Shown here piece after piece: positions 1-10,390 of a DNA stretch of 64,000 bases. Each line of letters opens with the position of its first letter. Positions within the stretch are counted from its first letter, which is position 1. The notes beneath the pieces are model-generated. The model was given only the letters and a program-made list of their open reading frames with translations, was not told where the DNA came from and did not search any database. Made by a program: the position numbers and the translations under genes. Where the stretch lies: positions 620,001 to 684,000 of the forward strand of contig JAEOAD010000026.1 in NCBI GenBank assembly GCA_036365145.1, written 5' to 3'. The DNA is from Orientallactaga sibirica. Lineage: Eukaryota > Chordata > Mammalia > Rodentia > Dipodidae.

Positions 1-138
1 AGTACCCACCTAAAAGCAGGTGCAAAAGTGGTATGTGCCTCTGTAATTTGTTTGCAGCAGCTAGAGGCCCTGATGTGTCCATTCTCTGTGTGCATCGGTG
101 TCTGTGTCTCTCTGCTTGCAAATAAATATTTCTTAAAA
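1..138 (+). repeat. B2-like SINE, cut by window edge
   Basis: The 3' part of a type A-like element: AGTACCCAC, GTTTGCAGCAGCTAGAGGCCCTG, a CT-rich stretch and an AAATAAATA tail. The promoter-bearing head lies outside the window. Confidence 0.85.
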
Positions 139-157
139 CATAGCAGTTGCGGACTAC

Positions 158-248
158 AGCGGGTAGCTCAGTGGTATAGCACGTGTCTGGCTGGTGGGAA
201 GCCCTCGGTTCCCTCCCCAACAGTGGGAAAGAAAAAAGGGAAGAAAAA
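158..248 (+). repeat. ID-like SINE
   Basis: GGGTAGCTCAGTGGTATAGC is an A-box-like head typical of the tRNA-Ala-derived rodent ID family, followed by a degraded B box (CGGTTCCCTCC) and an A-rich tail. Diverged, so probably old. Confidence 0.7.
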
Positions 249-983
249 GTAACATGTGAGAAAAGGGTTGAGAATGAACGTTTAGGATGAAGATCTGAAC
301 GTCTCCACGCAGCCGCCCCCACCCCACACACACCCACAGGCTGTGCTCAGCCACGGATCCCAAAACGCCATTCAAAGGGAAGAGTGATGGTGACCACATT
401 GGGAAGACCAGGAAAAGGGGTCCAGGGACCCCAAGTCCATCTCTGGAGTACTGCCCAGAGCTTTAGGTTAAGAGGAAGAAGTGGGGCAGGGGCAGAGGTC
501 TGCATAATGTCGAAGTGCTGGTCACCCTGCGGACTGGCCGATGGTTGTCTCAGCTCTGGTTCCCCAAGGTGGTCTTTAGTTCTGATGGCTGGAGGGGACA
601 AGCCGATGCTCAGGAGGTGATCACGTCTGCTCCAGGGTGTGGCCTCGTCCTCCTGGATCGACCCCCTGGGGTGTGAGCCGTGAGCCGTGAGCAGGGTCTG
701 CCATGTGAGGCTTGGCTGTTACTGGAAGCTGAGATAGTGGCAGGTTTAGGATGATGACATCAGCTCTGATGGGGATGGAGCGGTCAGGTGGGCGCTGTCC
801 TCAGTGATGCTCACAGTTGCACAAAGTCAAGCAAGAGTCTGACCCGAGGCAAAGGAGATGGGCACCGAATGAAGGCAGCAGTGCCAGGCTCTCATCCTGC
901 TTGAGTTACCCGTGGAGCCAAGTGAGGAGGAAGTGCCCAAGTGCCTCTTATAGCCAAGACAGGAGGTTATAAACAGACATATG
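249..983. other. unique non-coding sequence
   Basis: No repeat, convincing exon or RNA gene seen. Short open frames run in several directions without codon signature or splice context. Confidence 0.5.
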
Positions 984-988
984 TAAAA

Positions 989-1031
<43 letters not shown>
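984..1031. repeat. (AAAT)n microsatellite
   Basis: About 11 tandem AAAT units, probably the expanded tail of a lost or merged SINE. Confidence 0.9.
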
Positions 1032-1037
1032 AAGTCA

Positions 1038-1284
1038 GGGCTGCAAAGCCTGCAAAGCCTAAGGACCCACGTTCAACTCTCCAGATCCCACGTAAGCCAG
1101 ACGCACAAAGGTGAGGCAAGCGCAAGGCCGCACATGCCCACTAGGCGGCACAAGCATCTGGAGTTCGATTGCAGTGGCTGAGGCCCGGGCGCACCAATTC
1201 TCTCTCTCAAATAAATAAAATAAAATAAAATAAAATAAAATAAAATAAAATAAATAAAATAAAATAAAATAAAATAAAATAAAA
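1038..1284 (+). repeat. B2-like SINE type C with (AAAAT)n tail
   Basis: The head is shortened (GGGCTGCAAAGCC in place of the full A-box region). The body has the type C signature AAAGGTGAGGCAAGC and CCCACTAGGCGGC. The tail has expanded into AAAAT repeats (about 1,209-1,284). Confidence 0.85.
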
Positions 1285-1294
1285 AGTCATAGAA

Positions 1295-1530
1295 GGGCTG
1301 GAGAGATTGCTTAGCGGTTAAGGCTTTTACCAGCAAAGCCAAAGGACCCAGGTTCAGTTGTCCAGTATCCACGTAAAGCCAGATGTACAAGGTGTCACAT
1401 GTGTCTGGAGTTCACTTGCAGTGGCTAGAAGCCCTGGCACTCCCATTCTCTCTCTCTAATCTGCCTCTCTCTCTCTCTCCCTCTCTCTCTCTGTCTCTCT
1501 CCCAACTAACTAAATAAATAAATTTTTAAG
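1295..1530 (+). repeat. B2-like SINE type A
   Basis: Full-length: GGGCTGGAGAGATTGCTTAG head, B box GGTTCAGTTGTCC, CTGGAGTTCACTTGCAGTGG body, long CT stretch, AAATAAATA tail. Confidence 0.9.
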
Positions 1531-1950
1531 TGATAGAAATATTTCTGGCCAAATTAGTGCTACAAAAACCTTCTAACCCAAGGGCCATGTACATCACTTC
1601 ATCTTCATGTGAGGAGTTAGGAAGTTGATGGCTGCCCCTGCTGGAGGGCTTCCCTTGGGGGCCAGTGGTTTGGAAGTGGAAGGGGAGGCTGAAATGGGGA
1701 GAAAGGGAACTGGCAGGATTCTTTAGATCTGTCTTTCAGCCATCCTTTGGTTGCCATGGAGACACAGCCGAGGATGATGCACACGTTCTCCCCACTTCTC
1801 AAGCCCTTCTCACAGATGGCTCTGCTTAGCTTATAAGCCACCCCTCGAACTTAGAGGGAAAGATGGCACCCACACCGTCACACGCATTGGTATTTTTTAG
1901 GCTTCCAGGTGCCAGCTGCGAGTGAACTTAGAATTAAAAAACAACACTGT
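1531..1950. other. unique non-coding sequence
   Basis: No recognisable repeat or gene signal seen between two SINEs. Confidence 0.5.
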
Positions 1951-2188
1951 GGGGTTGGAGAGGTGGCTCAGCGGTTAAGGCACTTGCCTGCGAAGCCAAA
2001 GGACCCAGGCTCAATTCCCCAGAACCCACATAAGCACAAAGTGATGCAAACGCACAGGGTCACACATGTGCACAAAGTGGCACATGCATCTGGAATTCGA
2101 TTGAAGTGGCTGAACGCCTTGGCTCACCAATTTCCTCTCTTTCTCCCTCTTTCTGTCTTTCATTCTCTCTCATAACAACAAATAATAA
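1951..2188 (+). repeat. B2-like SINE, type C-like
   Basis: GGTTGGAGAGGTGGCTCAG head and B-box region CTCAATTCCCCAG. The body GTGATGCAAACGCACAGGG...GTCACACATG is closest to type C. The tail is ACAACAAATAATA. Confidence 0.85.
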
Positions 2189-2331
2189 GCCGGGCGTGGT
2201 GGTGCACGCCTTTAATCCCAGCACTCGGGAGGCAGAGGTAGGAGGATCGCGGAGAGTTCAAGGCCACCCTGAGACTACATAGTGAATTCCAGGTCAGCCT
2301 GAGCCAGAGTGAGACCCTACCTCGAAAACCC

Positions 2332-2368
<37 letters not shown>
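2189..2368 (+). repeat. B1 SINE with (AAT)n tail
   Basis: GCCGGGCGTGGTGGTGCACG head, TTTAATCCCAGCACTCGGGAGG, and GAATTCCAGGTCAGCCTGAG body. The tail has grown into about 12 AAT units (2,331-2,368). Confidence 0.93.
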
Positions 2369-2370
<2 letters not shown>

Positions 2371-2530
2371 GCCAGGTGTGGTGGCACACACCTTTAATCC
2401 CAGCACTCAGGAGGCAGAGGTAGGAGGATCACCTAGAGTTTGAGGCCACCCTGAGACTACATAATGAATTCCAGGTCAGCCTGAGCTAGAGTGAGACCCT
2501 ACCTCAGAAAACCAAATAATAATGATAATA
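2371..2530 (+). repeat. B1 SINE, second of a tandem pair
   Basis: Begins GCCAGGTGTGGTGGCACACACC directly after the AAT tail of the previous B1, same orientation. It ends in an AATAATGATAATA tail. Probably inserted into the earlier tail. Confidence 0.92.
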
Positions 2531-2711
2531 ACAATACTGTGTAGCCATGTGCATGAGCGCAGGAACAGATCTTCACACTGACATGAGTGGGATAATCTGT
2601 GAGGCAGTTTCCTCAGAAGACAAAAGATTTTAAAAAAATGGCCCTCATGGAATTGTCACTGTTAAAGAATAAGCACACATCAAGTTATGCATAGAGCACT
2701 CTTACTCTGTA

Positions 2712-2813
2712 CCTCTTTGTGTATATGGCTTTACATGAGTACTGGAGAATTGAACCTAGGCCAGCAGGCTTTTGCAAGCAAGTGCCTTTAACCACTGAAC
2801 CATCTCTCCAGCC
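2712..2813 (-). repeat. B2-like SINE 5' fragment
   Basis: The reverse complement ends in CCATCTCTCCAGCC (head) with AAGCAAGTGCCTTTAACC. Only the 5' half remains; the 3' half is missing. Confidence 0.8.
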
Positions 2814-3030
2814 TCTTTTTTTTTTTTTTTGTTTTGTTTTGTTTTGTTTTGTTTTGTTTTGTTTTGTTTTGTTTTGTTTTGTTTTGTTTTGTTGTAGGGT
2901 CTCACTCTAGCCCAGGCTGACCTGGAATTTACTACGTAGTCTCAGGCTGGCCTTGAACTCACAGTGATCCTCCTACCTCTGCCTCCCGAGTGAAGGGCTG
3001 GGATTAAAGGTGTGTACCACTGCACCCGGC
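2814..3030 (-). repeat. B1 SINE with (AAAAC)n tail
   Basis: The B1 body on the minus strand (GGGTCTCACTCTAGCCCAGG ... TGCACCCGGC) is preceded by 12-13 GTTTT units (2,830-2,892), which are its expanded A-rich tail read from the other strand. Confidence 0.92.
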
Positions 3031-3044
3031 TTATTTTTGTTTTT

Positions 3045-3320
3045 GAAAAGGTATACATATGTGTGTGTGCATGCGTGTGAGCACATGTATATGCATGGGT
3101 CCTCTGGAGTATTCATCTGACCCATGTAGAGCATGGATCCATCTGTGTTGCATTATTCGGAATTCTCTCACCTTACATTTTGCATTCTTTCTGGTTCTGT
3201 TTTTGTCTTGAGACCGGATCATATGTCGCCACATAACTGAGGAGAACCTTGAACTCTTGATTTTCTTGCTGCCACATCCTGAGTGCCGGGATTATAGGCG
3301 TGTGCCATCACGTCCAGCCC
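3045..3320 (-). repeat. B4/B1-related old SINE
   Basis: A (TG)-rich start, CCTCTGGAGTATTCATCTGACC, and a terminal GCCGGGATTATAGGCGTGTG block resemble reverse B4/B1 architecture. Strongly diverged. Confidence 0.5.
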
Positions 3321-3596
3321 TTATGTTTTCTTTTTCTTTTATTTCGTAATAATTATAGATTTGAAACATTGCAAAAATAGTGCCAGGATATCCTGTATGC
3401 CCTTCACCCAGTTTCCTCCTGTGCAGGTGTGCGTATAGGTGCCCATAGTTTCATGCCATTTTATTAAAGGCTTAGATGCCATCCTACAGCTACCATCACA
3501 GCCAAAATGCAGAATTATTCCTTCCCTACTAAGCACCCTTTCCTTTGACCCCTTCAGAGTCACCCACCACTTCCCTCAGTCCCAAGCACTATTCTT

Positions 3597-3816
3597 TTTC
3601 AAAAAATATTTTTTATTTTTATTTATTTATTTGTGAGAGCAAAAGAAGCAGAAAGAGAGAGAGAATGGGTGCACCATGGTCTCCAGCCACTGCAAACAAA
3701 CTCCAGACACATGCACCACCTTGTGCATCTGGCTTATGTGGGTCCTGGGGAATCAAACCTGGGTCCTTTGGCTTTGCAAGTGCGCATCTTAACCACTAAG
3801 CCATCTCTCCAGCCTC
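3597..3816 (-). repeat. B2-like SINE type A inserted in L1
   Basis: Full-length and reversed. A 13-bp target-site duplication flanks it: AAGCACTATTCTT at 3,584-3,596 and AAGTACTATTCTT at 3,817-3,829, one mismatch. It splits the L1 remnant. Confidence 0.93.
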
Positions 3817-3860
3817 AAGTACTATTCTTGTCTCTGGTACCTTAATCAGTTACAACTTTT

Positions 3861-4020
3861 TGTTTGTTTGTGTTTTTGGTTTTTCGAGGTAGGGTCTTGC
3901 TCTAATCCAGGCTGACCTGGAATTCACTATGTAGTCTCAGGGTGGCTTCGAACTCACGGCGATCCTCCTACCTCTGCCTCTGGAGTGCTGGGATTAAAGG
4001 CGTGCGCCACCGCGCCCGGC
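3861..4020 (-). repeat. B1 SINE inserted in L1
   Basis: Reverse B1 with a 14-bp duplication CAGTTACAACTTTT at 3,847-3,860 and 4,020-4,033 (identical). Low divergence suggests a recent insertion. Confidence 0.94.
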
Positions 4021-4371
4021 AGTTACAACTTTTGACGATGTTATGTAAGTGGACTCATGCCATAGGCGTCCTTTCGAGATAGGCTTTTTTCGCTCAGCTT
4101 GGGTCCCCGAGATGCATTTATCTTCCTATGTCCGCTCCCCTTCTTCAAACAGCTGGGTTTTCTGTACTTGTCTGGACCAAGGTGCTTAGCAATCTGCCTG
4201 CTGAAGGACAGTTCGAGCTTTCCAGATTTTGACTATCACAAATAAAAACATGAGCTTTTATATGCAGGTTTTTGGGTTATTGGTCAATGAATGTTCACTT
4301 GAGAAGGGAATGTCAAACTATGTGTTAAGATGATATCATATTTCATTTTTAGTTCATAATGTCAGTATGTT

Positions 4372-4520
4372 GTTTGTTTGTTTGTTGGTAGTGTCACACC
4401 CTAGCCCAGGCTGACCTGGAACTCACTCTGTAGTCCCAGGCTGGCCTTAAACACACAGAGATCCTTTCACCTTTTGCTCCTGAGTGCCGGGATTAGAGGT
4501 ATATGCCACCACGCCTGGGT
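4372..4520 (-). repeat. B1 SINE
   Basis: Reverse B1 (CTAGCCCAGGCTGACCTGG ... GCCACCACGCCTGGG) with a GTTT-rich tail, also inside the L1 remnant. Confidence 0.88.
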
Positions 4521-4567
4521 CGTATTGTCTGTATCGATATGTTAGCTGTTCTTTCACATCCTGGGTT

Positions 4568-4650
4568 TTATTTATTAGTGAGAGGGAGAGAGAGGGAGAG
4601 AGAGAGAGAGAGAATGGGCAAACTGGCCCTCCAGCCACTGCAAATGAACT

Positions 4651-4697
<47 letters not shown>

Positions 4698-4793
4698 TTT
4701 GTGCATCTGGCTTTCCGTGGGTACTGGGGAATTGTACCTGGGCCATCAGGCTTTGTAAGCAAGTGCCTTTAACTGCTGAGCCATCTCCCCAGC
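4568..4793 (-). repeat. B2-like SINE with internal (CA)n
   Basis: Reversed type A copy flanked by TCACATCCTGGGTTTT and TCACATCTTGGTTTT. A (CA)21 tract (about 4,652-4,695) sits in the body where the sequence after GAACTCC should be. This is unusual, since SINE microsatellites normally arise in the tail. Confidence 0.9.
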
Positions 4794-4850
4794 TCACATC
4801 TTGGTTTTGATTGTTTTCCAATAACCAGTGATGCTGAGTCTTCCAGGTCT

Positions 4851-5204
4851 TTTCACTCTTCTTTCTTTGTTCCCTCTCTTTCTCTCTCGTAGTCACACTT
4901 ACTGTTGGGTTTGGATATACCCTCTGTCTCCCCAATCCTTTCTTCACAGTGCCTAAACTACACATCAACGCATCTAGCAAGGTTTGAGTCGTTGCATTTC
5001 TTACTTACAAAAGGACTGCTTTATTCCTTTTCAAATTTGCCTTGTTATTCAGTGTAGCTTCTGGTTTTCTGCACATATTTCCAGATTTACTGTTCTTTCA
5101 CTCCATTAAACATGTCCATTTTGTGTTCTGTTTTCAGTAATTTCATCATAGGAAGCTTTATGGGTCTTTACCTACCCTCTGTAGTTTCTTTCATGAAATA
5201 TTTT
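4851..5204. other. AT-rich unassigned sequence
   Basis: May be a continuation of the degraded L1, but I found no firm match. No gene signal. Confidence 0.4.
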
Positions 5205-5366
5205 TTTATTTTTTGTTGTTGTTGTTTTTACAAGATAAAGTCTCACTCTAGCCCAGGCTAACCTAGAATTCTCTGTGTAGTCTTAGGCAAGCCTTGAACT
5301 CACAGCGATCTTCCTACCTCTGCCTCCCGAGCGCTGGGATTAAAAGTGTGCACCACCACACCTGGT
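5205..5366 (-). repeat. B1 SINE
   Basis: Reverse B1: TCTCACTCTAGCCCAGG, CTGCCTCCCGAGCGCTGGG, CACCACCACACCTGG, with a (GTT)n tail. Confidence 0.9.
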
Positions 5367-5620
5367 TATATTTTAACTTTTCATTGACAGCCTCCTACAT
5401 ATACACAATATCCCATGATCATAATCCCCTCCCACCATCCTCATTTCCCCCACTTAGACATCCCCCCTTCACTGAATCCCTTCTTTCCAACCAGTCTCTC
5501 TTCTATTTTGATGTCATCATTTTCCCCTCCTATTTTGCAGATCTTATGTGTAGGTACTGTCAGCCACTGTCTTCCACAAATTATTTGTATATCAATACTT
5601 TTGAAAAATGCTTCATTGTG
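5367..5620 (-). repeat. rodent L1 3' UTR, antisense (probable)
   Basis: Pyrimidine-rich sequence with CCTCCTACATATACACAATATCCC and CATCCTCATTTCCCCC resembles the antisense of a rodent L1 3' end. No protein-coding L1 part is present. Confidence 0.55.
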
Positions 5621-5784
5621 AAATAAAATGGAAAGAAAGGTAAACAAAACAAATGACTGGCTGATGAATTCATATAAGGAAATTCTCTTGTTACTTTTGC
5701 ACAGGGCTAGAAGTCTGAACTTTGTTAAATACCCATAAATCCTTCCACATGGCCCATCTCAACTCTAATGGATAATTTTTTTAA

Positions 5785-5831
5785 TATTTTATTTTTATTT
5801 TTTATTTATTTATTTGAGAGGAGAGGGAAAG

Positions 5832-5862
<31 letters not shown>

Positions 5863-6022
5863 ATGGGCACACTAGGGCCTCCAGCCACTGCAAACGAACT
5901 TCAGATGCATGGACCACCTTGTGCATCTGGCTTACATGTACTGGGGAATCCAGCCTCGAACCAGGGTCTTTAGGCTTCACAGGCAAGCGCTTAACCACTA
6001 AGCCCATCTCTCCAGCCCCTGA
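5785..6022 (-). repeat. B2-like SINE type A
   Basis: Full-length reversed copy with a perfect 19-bp target-site duplication (TAATGGATAATTTTTTTAA at 5,766-5,784 and 6,023-6,041). The long identical duplication marks a young insertion. Confidence 0.95.
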
Positions 6023-6122
6023 TAATGGATAATTTTTTTAAAGATTATTTATCACATGTTAGACATGACTATGGACAGATTCATTTTCCTATGTGTTACA
6101 AGGGATTTAAACTAAAAATCTG

Positions 6123-6350
6123 GGGGCTGGAGAGATGGCTTAGTGGTTAAGGCATTTGCCTGTGAAGCCTAAGGACCCAGATTCAATTCCCAGAACCAGA
6201 AGCCAGATGCACATGGTGGCGCATGGGGCTGGAGTTCGTTTGCATTGACTAGAGGACTCATGGTGCCCATTCTCATTTTCTCTCTCTGTCTCTCTCTCTG
6301 TCTCTCTCTCTCTCTCTCTCTCATAAACAAACAAACAAATAACAAACTAG
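6123..6350 (+). repeat. B2-like SINE type A
   Basis: GGGGCTGGAGAGATGGCTTAG head, GATTCAATTCCC B box, CTGGAGTTCGTTTGC body, CT stretch and an (ACAA)n tail. Confidence 0.92.
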
Positions 6351-6594
6351 AAATCTACAGAATCTCAGATGATTACAAGGGATGTCAGCACTCTGAAACA
6401 TGTAGGAAATCAACCAGAGCAGAAAACCAGATGGCTGCTTCCCTCAGACAAGGATCATGATTGGACCAAAAACCATGGAAAGGAAAATCACATTTCTTTT
6501 TCTCCTTTCTCTCTGGTTCTCCTTTCTCTCTGGTAAAGCTTCTTTTCCACTACAGAGAAGTAGAAGCTATAAAACCAAATTTCCTATATTGCTT

Positions 6595-6850
6595 ACTTTT
6601 CCCATTGCCATGATAAAACGATCTGACAAAAGCCACTGACTGTAGGACAGGTTTGTTTTGGTTCATGGTTTGAGGCAACACACAGTCCATCGCCGTGGGG
6701 CAGGCAGGGCGGCAGGAGGGTGGGGCAGTGGGTCACATGGTATCTACAGTCAGGAAGCAGAGAGAGAGATGAGTGAAGTGTCTGCGCAGGACTGTTCGGG
6801 AGTAACTTTCTCAGCTGATCAGAGTCCTTCCCAGTACATGGAATTGACTG
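6595..6850. repeat. older rodent interspersed repeat, class uncertain
   Basis: TTGCCATGATAAAACGATCTGAC, GTTTGTTTTGGTTCATGG and ACAGTCAGGAAGCAGAGAGAGAG recall a dispersed rodent repeat I know by pattern but cannot classify without a library. An AT-rich tract follows. Confidence 0.45.
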
Positions 6851-7574
6851 AACATAAAATAAAATATGAAAATAAAATATCTAATAATAATCGAATATAT
6901 TCTTAGTAATATATTATTATTATTATTATTTATTATATAAATAAGATGAAAATATCTAATCACAGAGAGTTTTCATATCAGAGCCAAGAAAGCAAGTTGT
7001 CACTTGAGAAGTCATAAACTAGTTCGCGGTCATCACACAAAACATCACGGAATATTGACTCTCCTCTTCCTTATTGACACCAGTATTGAATTTAAAGCAT
7101 TCCTTAACCCACCCCTCAAATGTTGTGTTTAATACTCTGTTTTCTGATTCCTGTGTCTGACAGCTGGGACACCACGTGTTGGGGCCCTGCCTAGGCGGGA
7201 AATGATACGGTAGATGATTCTGAAATTGAACTTGATTGATTTAATCACTGTAATCACGGGCCATTGTTCAGATACGCAGCCAGGAGGTTTTTCATTCTGA
7301 CAATTATGCACGATGAAGTCACGTTACGGGGGTGCTCCTCCCAGGGTTTATTTCTGCCCAACTGGCAAGAAGGATGGGACAGGAGCCAAGGGTCGTTCAG
7401 CGGCACCGGCACCATGCGGGCAGCAAGACGCGGCCGGCCGGGAAAGGGATAAAGTCAAGCACTGAGCTGAGTGAGGTCTGTGCTGCACCTGGCTCTCTCT
7501 GGACTCAGCTATGGAAAGAATTTATGTCTAATTCAATATATCCTCACACTGTCATCCTTTGAAGAAGGCTAAGA
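6851..7574. other. unique sequence with AT-rich start
   Basis: 6,851-6,950 is AT-rich with ATT repeats. The rest shows nothing I recognise, though 7,390-7,450 has a small cluster of CpGs (CGGCACCGGCACC, CGCGGCCGGCCGGG). Confidence 0.45.
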
Positions 7575-7620
7575 GGCACAGTGTCTGGCCCATGGTAGTA
7601 CCTCCATAAATATTAGTGAC
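7575..7620 (+). repeat. MIR-like 3' fragment
   Basis: CACAGTGTCTGGCCCATGG followed by CCATAAATATTAGTGAC matches the MIR 3' segment pattern (AGTGCCTGGCACATAG...AATAAATAT). Confidence 0.6.
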
Positions 7621-7650
7621 TTTTTTTTTCTTCTTCTTCTTCTTCTTCAT
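7621..7650. repeat. (TTC)n microsatellite
   Basis: A T run followed by about seven TTC units. Confidence 0.85.
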
Positions 7651-8067
7651 AAGGGATCCTTTGAGGGCCTGTGGGGACCGGGAGCTGCCCTCACTACTCT
7701 CTACTCCTCAGTCCTGGGTGGGGACTGGAAAGAAAAGGTTTTCAAGGCGAGTTTGAAAGGAAGAAATAGGCCGACATCTCTGGCAGGGAGTGGGGTTTCA
7801 TTTCGACGTAGCAGAGGGATGCATCACATTTTGCAATCCTAATACTAGAAACGTGAAGTGCCTGTGGGGAGGGGGAGGCGTATCTCGAAAAGTTGAGTCA
7901 TGCTGGCAGAGGGGGGGAAGGGGCGGGATCAGCAGGTGACAGAAGGGAACTTCTGTCTTCTGAGATAGACAGCCAGGTATCCGGCTCCCCTGGGGTCATA
8001 AATCAACAGGCAGCTTTTCTTTTGAGATTTGGGGGGAGGGCAGTTTGGGGATCTCCTGTGTTGAATT
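7651..8067. other. unique, G-rich sequence
   Basis: Contains several short G runs (GGGGAGGGGGAGG, GGGGGGGAAGGGGCGGG). No gene signal. Confidence 0.45.
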
Positions 8068-8081
8068 CCTGACTGCCTCTT

Positions 8082-8249
8082 TTTTTTTTTTTTGGTTGTT
8101 TGTTTTGTTTTCTGAGGTAGGGTCTCACTCTAGCCCAGGCTGACCTGGAATTCACTCTGGTAGTCTCAGGGTGGCCTGGAACTCACGGCGATCCTCCTAC
8201 CTCTGCCTTCTGAGTGCTGGGATTATTGGCGTGTGCCACCATGCCCGGC
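8082..8249 (-). repeat. B1 SINE
   Basis: Reverse B1 with a 14-bp duplication: CCTGACTGCCTCTT (8,068-8,081) and CCTGATTGCCTCTT (8,250-8,263), one mismatch. Confidence 0.94.
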
Positions 8250-8263
8250 CCTGATTGCCTCTT

Positions 8264-8699
8264 AAAGAGACTTGCTAACTATTCAGGATTAAGCATTCTA
8301 GAGATTGACTTAAGATGCTGATGGAGAGGAGCATCTATCTGCCTCCTGGGAAGTGGTGCCCACCCATGGTGGCTGTCCGATCTCCGGAGAAGGCTGGCAT
8401 CACACTCAGGGCAATCTTCCCGCCGCAGCCTCCCCCGAGCGCACTACGGCGGCGGGCTTGGCCTCCGCTCGGTCACTGCTGGCAGGTTTCCGAGCCGTGG
8501 CTGTGAAAGTGCTGTTGTGGCGTGGGAAATCACAATGAGCTCCTTCTCCCGGAACTGAGGGGGTGCGTGCTGGAAGGAGCTTATACTGGAGTGGGAATAG
8601 GATGGACGATTCCTCTAAGACATGGTCCCAGCCTGACAGGAAGCGTGAATGCATCCTCTGCAGCCACACAGTCCCTGTCCCATAGAGAAAGAAGGATCG
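8264..8699. other. unique sequence with a small CpG cluster
   Basis: 8,420-8,510 is GC-rich with several CpGs (CCCGCCGCAGCC, CTACGGCGGCGGGC). Too short for a CpG island. No splice-supported exon seen. Confidence 0.45.
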
Positions 8700-8830
8700 G
8701 GAGAACAATGTCCCCAACCCCTCATTTTGCTGATGAGGAAACTGAGACTGGCAAGGATCACGCAGCTTGAAGAAGCCAGGTGGTCCCTGAGAGTCGGGAT
8801 TCTGTCATTACAGCTTACATAGGAATCACC
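8700..8830 (+). repeat. MIR SINE
   Basis: CTCATTTTGCTGATGAGGAAACTGAGACTGGC...ATCACGCAGCTTG is the conserved MIR core pattern (ATTTTACAGATGAGGAAACTGAGGC...TCACACAGC). Confidence 0.85.
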
Positions 8831-9008
8831 TGCTCTCTGGGTGGGCCCCACCCTGATGAGGACACCCACAGCTCCTGGCCTGGCAGCTCAGCGTGGCCCC
8901 AGGGTTAGTAGCGTCGACTTTCCAGGAACACTCGTGGGAGAATCAGGCATTGCTAGTCCATACGGCCCCCATGGGACTCACGTATGTCACATTCCACGGA
9001 GCTGAGCT

Positions 9009-9101
9009 CTTTTTTTTTTTTTTTGTCTTGCTTTATGGAGATGGCTTGGGATTTGAACGTGGATTGTCAGGCTTTGCAAGCCATGTCCCCAGCCCCTGGG
9101 A
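9009..9101 (-). repeat. short degraded SINE head (ID/B2-like)
   Basis: Poly-T, then GGCTTTGCAAGCCATGTCCCCAGCCCC, the reverse of a tRNA-derived SINE head. Flanks GCTGAGCTCTT and ACTGAGCTTTA may be the target duplication. Confidence 0.6.
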
Positions 9102-9194
9102 ACTGAGCTTTAAACCAGTGACTCTCCATGTCCGTCCCCCGGCAGAGTGGCCAAAAGAAACTCTTGGATCCACTGAATTAAAAGAATATCTATC

Positions 9195-9446
9195 GGGCTG
9201 GAGAGATGGCTTAGCGGTTAAGGCGCCTGCCTGCTAAGCCTAAGAATGCCGGTTCCAATCTCCAGGTCCCACGTTTAGGCAGATGCAAAGTGACGCAAGG
9301 GCGCAATGCCGCACTTGACCACAAGGGGGCACACGTGTCTGGAGTTGGTTCACAGCAGCTGAGAGGCTGCTGGTGCACCCATTCTCCATCTGTTTCCTTC
9401 TCCCTCTCTCTCTCTCTCTCTGTTTCTCAAAAAAAAAAAAAAAAAA
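9195..9446 (+). repeat. B2-like SINE type B
   Basis: GGGCTGGAGAGATGGCTTAG head, variant B box GGTTCCAATCTCC, and CTCF-like block GACCACAAGGGGGCAC at 9,317-9,332 (+). Poly-A tail. Flanks AAGAATATCTATC and AAGAACATCTAGC. Confidence 0.93.
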
Positions 9447-9459
9447 AGAACATCTAGCC

Positions 9460-9995
9460 ACTTACTCTTCTCAGGAATCTTGGTCAGATGGTGTGTGAGA
9501 CACAAAAGCATAATTGAACTGCCCAAGTGGCCACCAGGTGAAGAAACCAAAGTAGAGGGGTCCAGGGACCCACGACGAGTTTTACGGAGAAGATTCTCCA
9601 TGACTGGCCCTAGCTGAGGTCACCTTTTCCACGCTCCCTCTCACTCCCCGGACAGATGTGGAGCCGCCAACTGTTCCTTCCCTTTCCTGCTCTAACCCAG
9701 CTTGACACCCCTCCCCCAACCCCACCCTGGACACACACACGCACACACACATCCAGACCTCATCCTCACCTCTTGGGTCCTTATGGACAAGTCAGTCATA
9801 GCAATGATACCTCCTACAGAGAACTTTCCAGAGCCCCTCTCACACCCCTCCAGACCCACTTTCTATCTCTCCCTGTGTATCACAGCCATGTTTTTTATCT
9901 TACTTGGTGAAACTGTGCATTGCACACTCGTGACCTGCTTCCTCCACCTCCATCTGCTGGGATTTATGTCTGCCTGGAAACACCTGCCTGCTGGC
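9460..9995. other. unique non-coding sequence
   Basis: Includes a short CA-rich patch near 9,732-9,753. No gene or repeat family recognised. Confidence 0.45.
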
Positions 9996-9998
9996 CAC

Positions 9999-10000
<2 letters not shown>

Positions 10001-10034
<34 letters not shown>
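10001..10034. repeat. (CT)n microsatellite
   Basis: Sixteen to seventeen CT units, not attached to a recognisable SINE. A MIR/L2-like GTGTCCAATAAATATTGC lies just after it (about 10,065-10,085). Confidence 0.85.
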
Positions 10035-10035
<1 letters not shown>

Positions 10036-10140
10036 CTTCGTGCCTAGAATCCCACTCTATTGTAGGTGTCCAATAAATATTGCTTAAATAAAACAAATTA
10101 GTTTGGGGATAATTTGAAGAGAAAGCAGAGTCCAAATATT

Positions 10141-10375
10141 TTTTTTTTTTTTTTTTTTTTTGAGAGAGAGAGAGAGGAAAACAGATAGAGAATGGGTGCG
10201 CCAGCAGTCTCTCAGCTGCTGCGAACGAAATCCAGATGTGTGCACCCCTTGTGGTCAAGTGTGGCATTGCGCCCTTGCGTCACTTTGCATCTGGCTAACG
10301 TGGGACCTGGAGATTGGAACCGGGTTCTTAGGCTTAGGAGGCAAGCGCCTTAACCGTTAAGCCATCTCTCCAGCC
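10141..10375 (-). repeat. B2-like SINE type B
   Basis: Reversed, long poly-T start, GA-rich stretch, CTCF-like block on the minus strand at 10,241-10,256 (GACCACAAGGGGTGCA, weakened). Flanked by CCAAATATT at 10,132-10,140 and 10,376-10,384. Confidence 0.93.
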
Positions 10376-10390
10376 CCAAATATTCCTTTT

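Larger units (their letters stand above)
3321..4850 (-). repeat. old L1 LINE 3' region, antisense
   Basis: Phrases match the antisense of old mammalian L1 3' ends: CCTGTATGCCCTTCACCCAG, ATGTTATGTAAGTGGACTCATG, TTTTTTCGCTCAGCTTGGG, GCTGAAGGACAGTTCGAGC, and ATAACCAGTGATGCTGAGTC. Four younger SINEs interrupt it. Limits are approximate and no L1 reading frame is intact. Confidence 0.75.

Noticed and set aside
6123..6200. tRNA genes at A-box/B-box matches such as 6,123 and many similar places
   Set aside because: All lie in SINE heads with SINE bodies and A-rich tails. No cloverleaf with acceptor stem and no independent tRNA seen.
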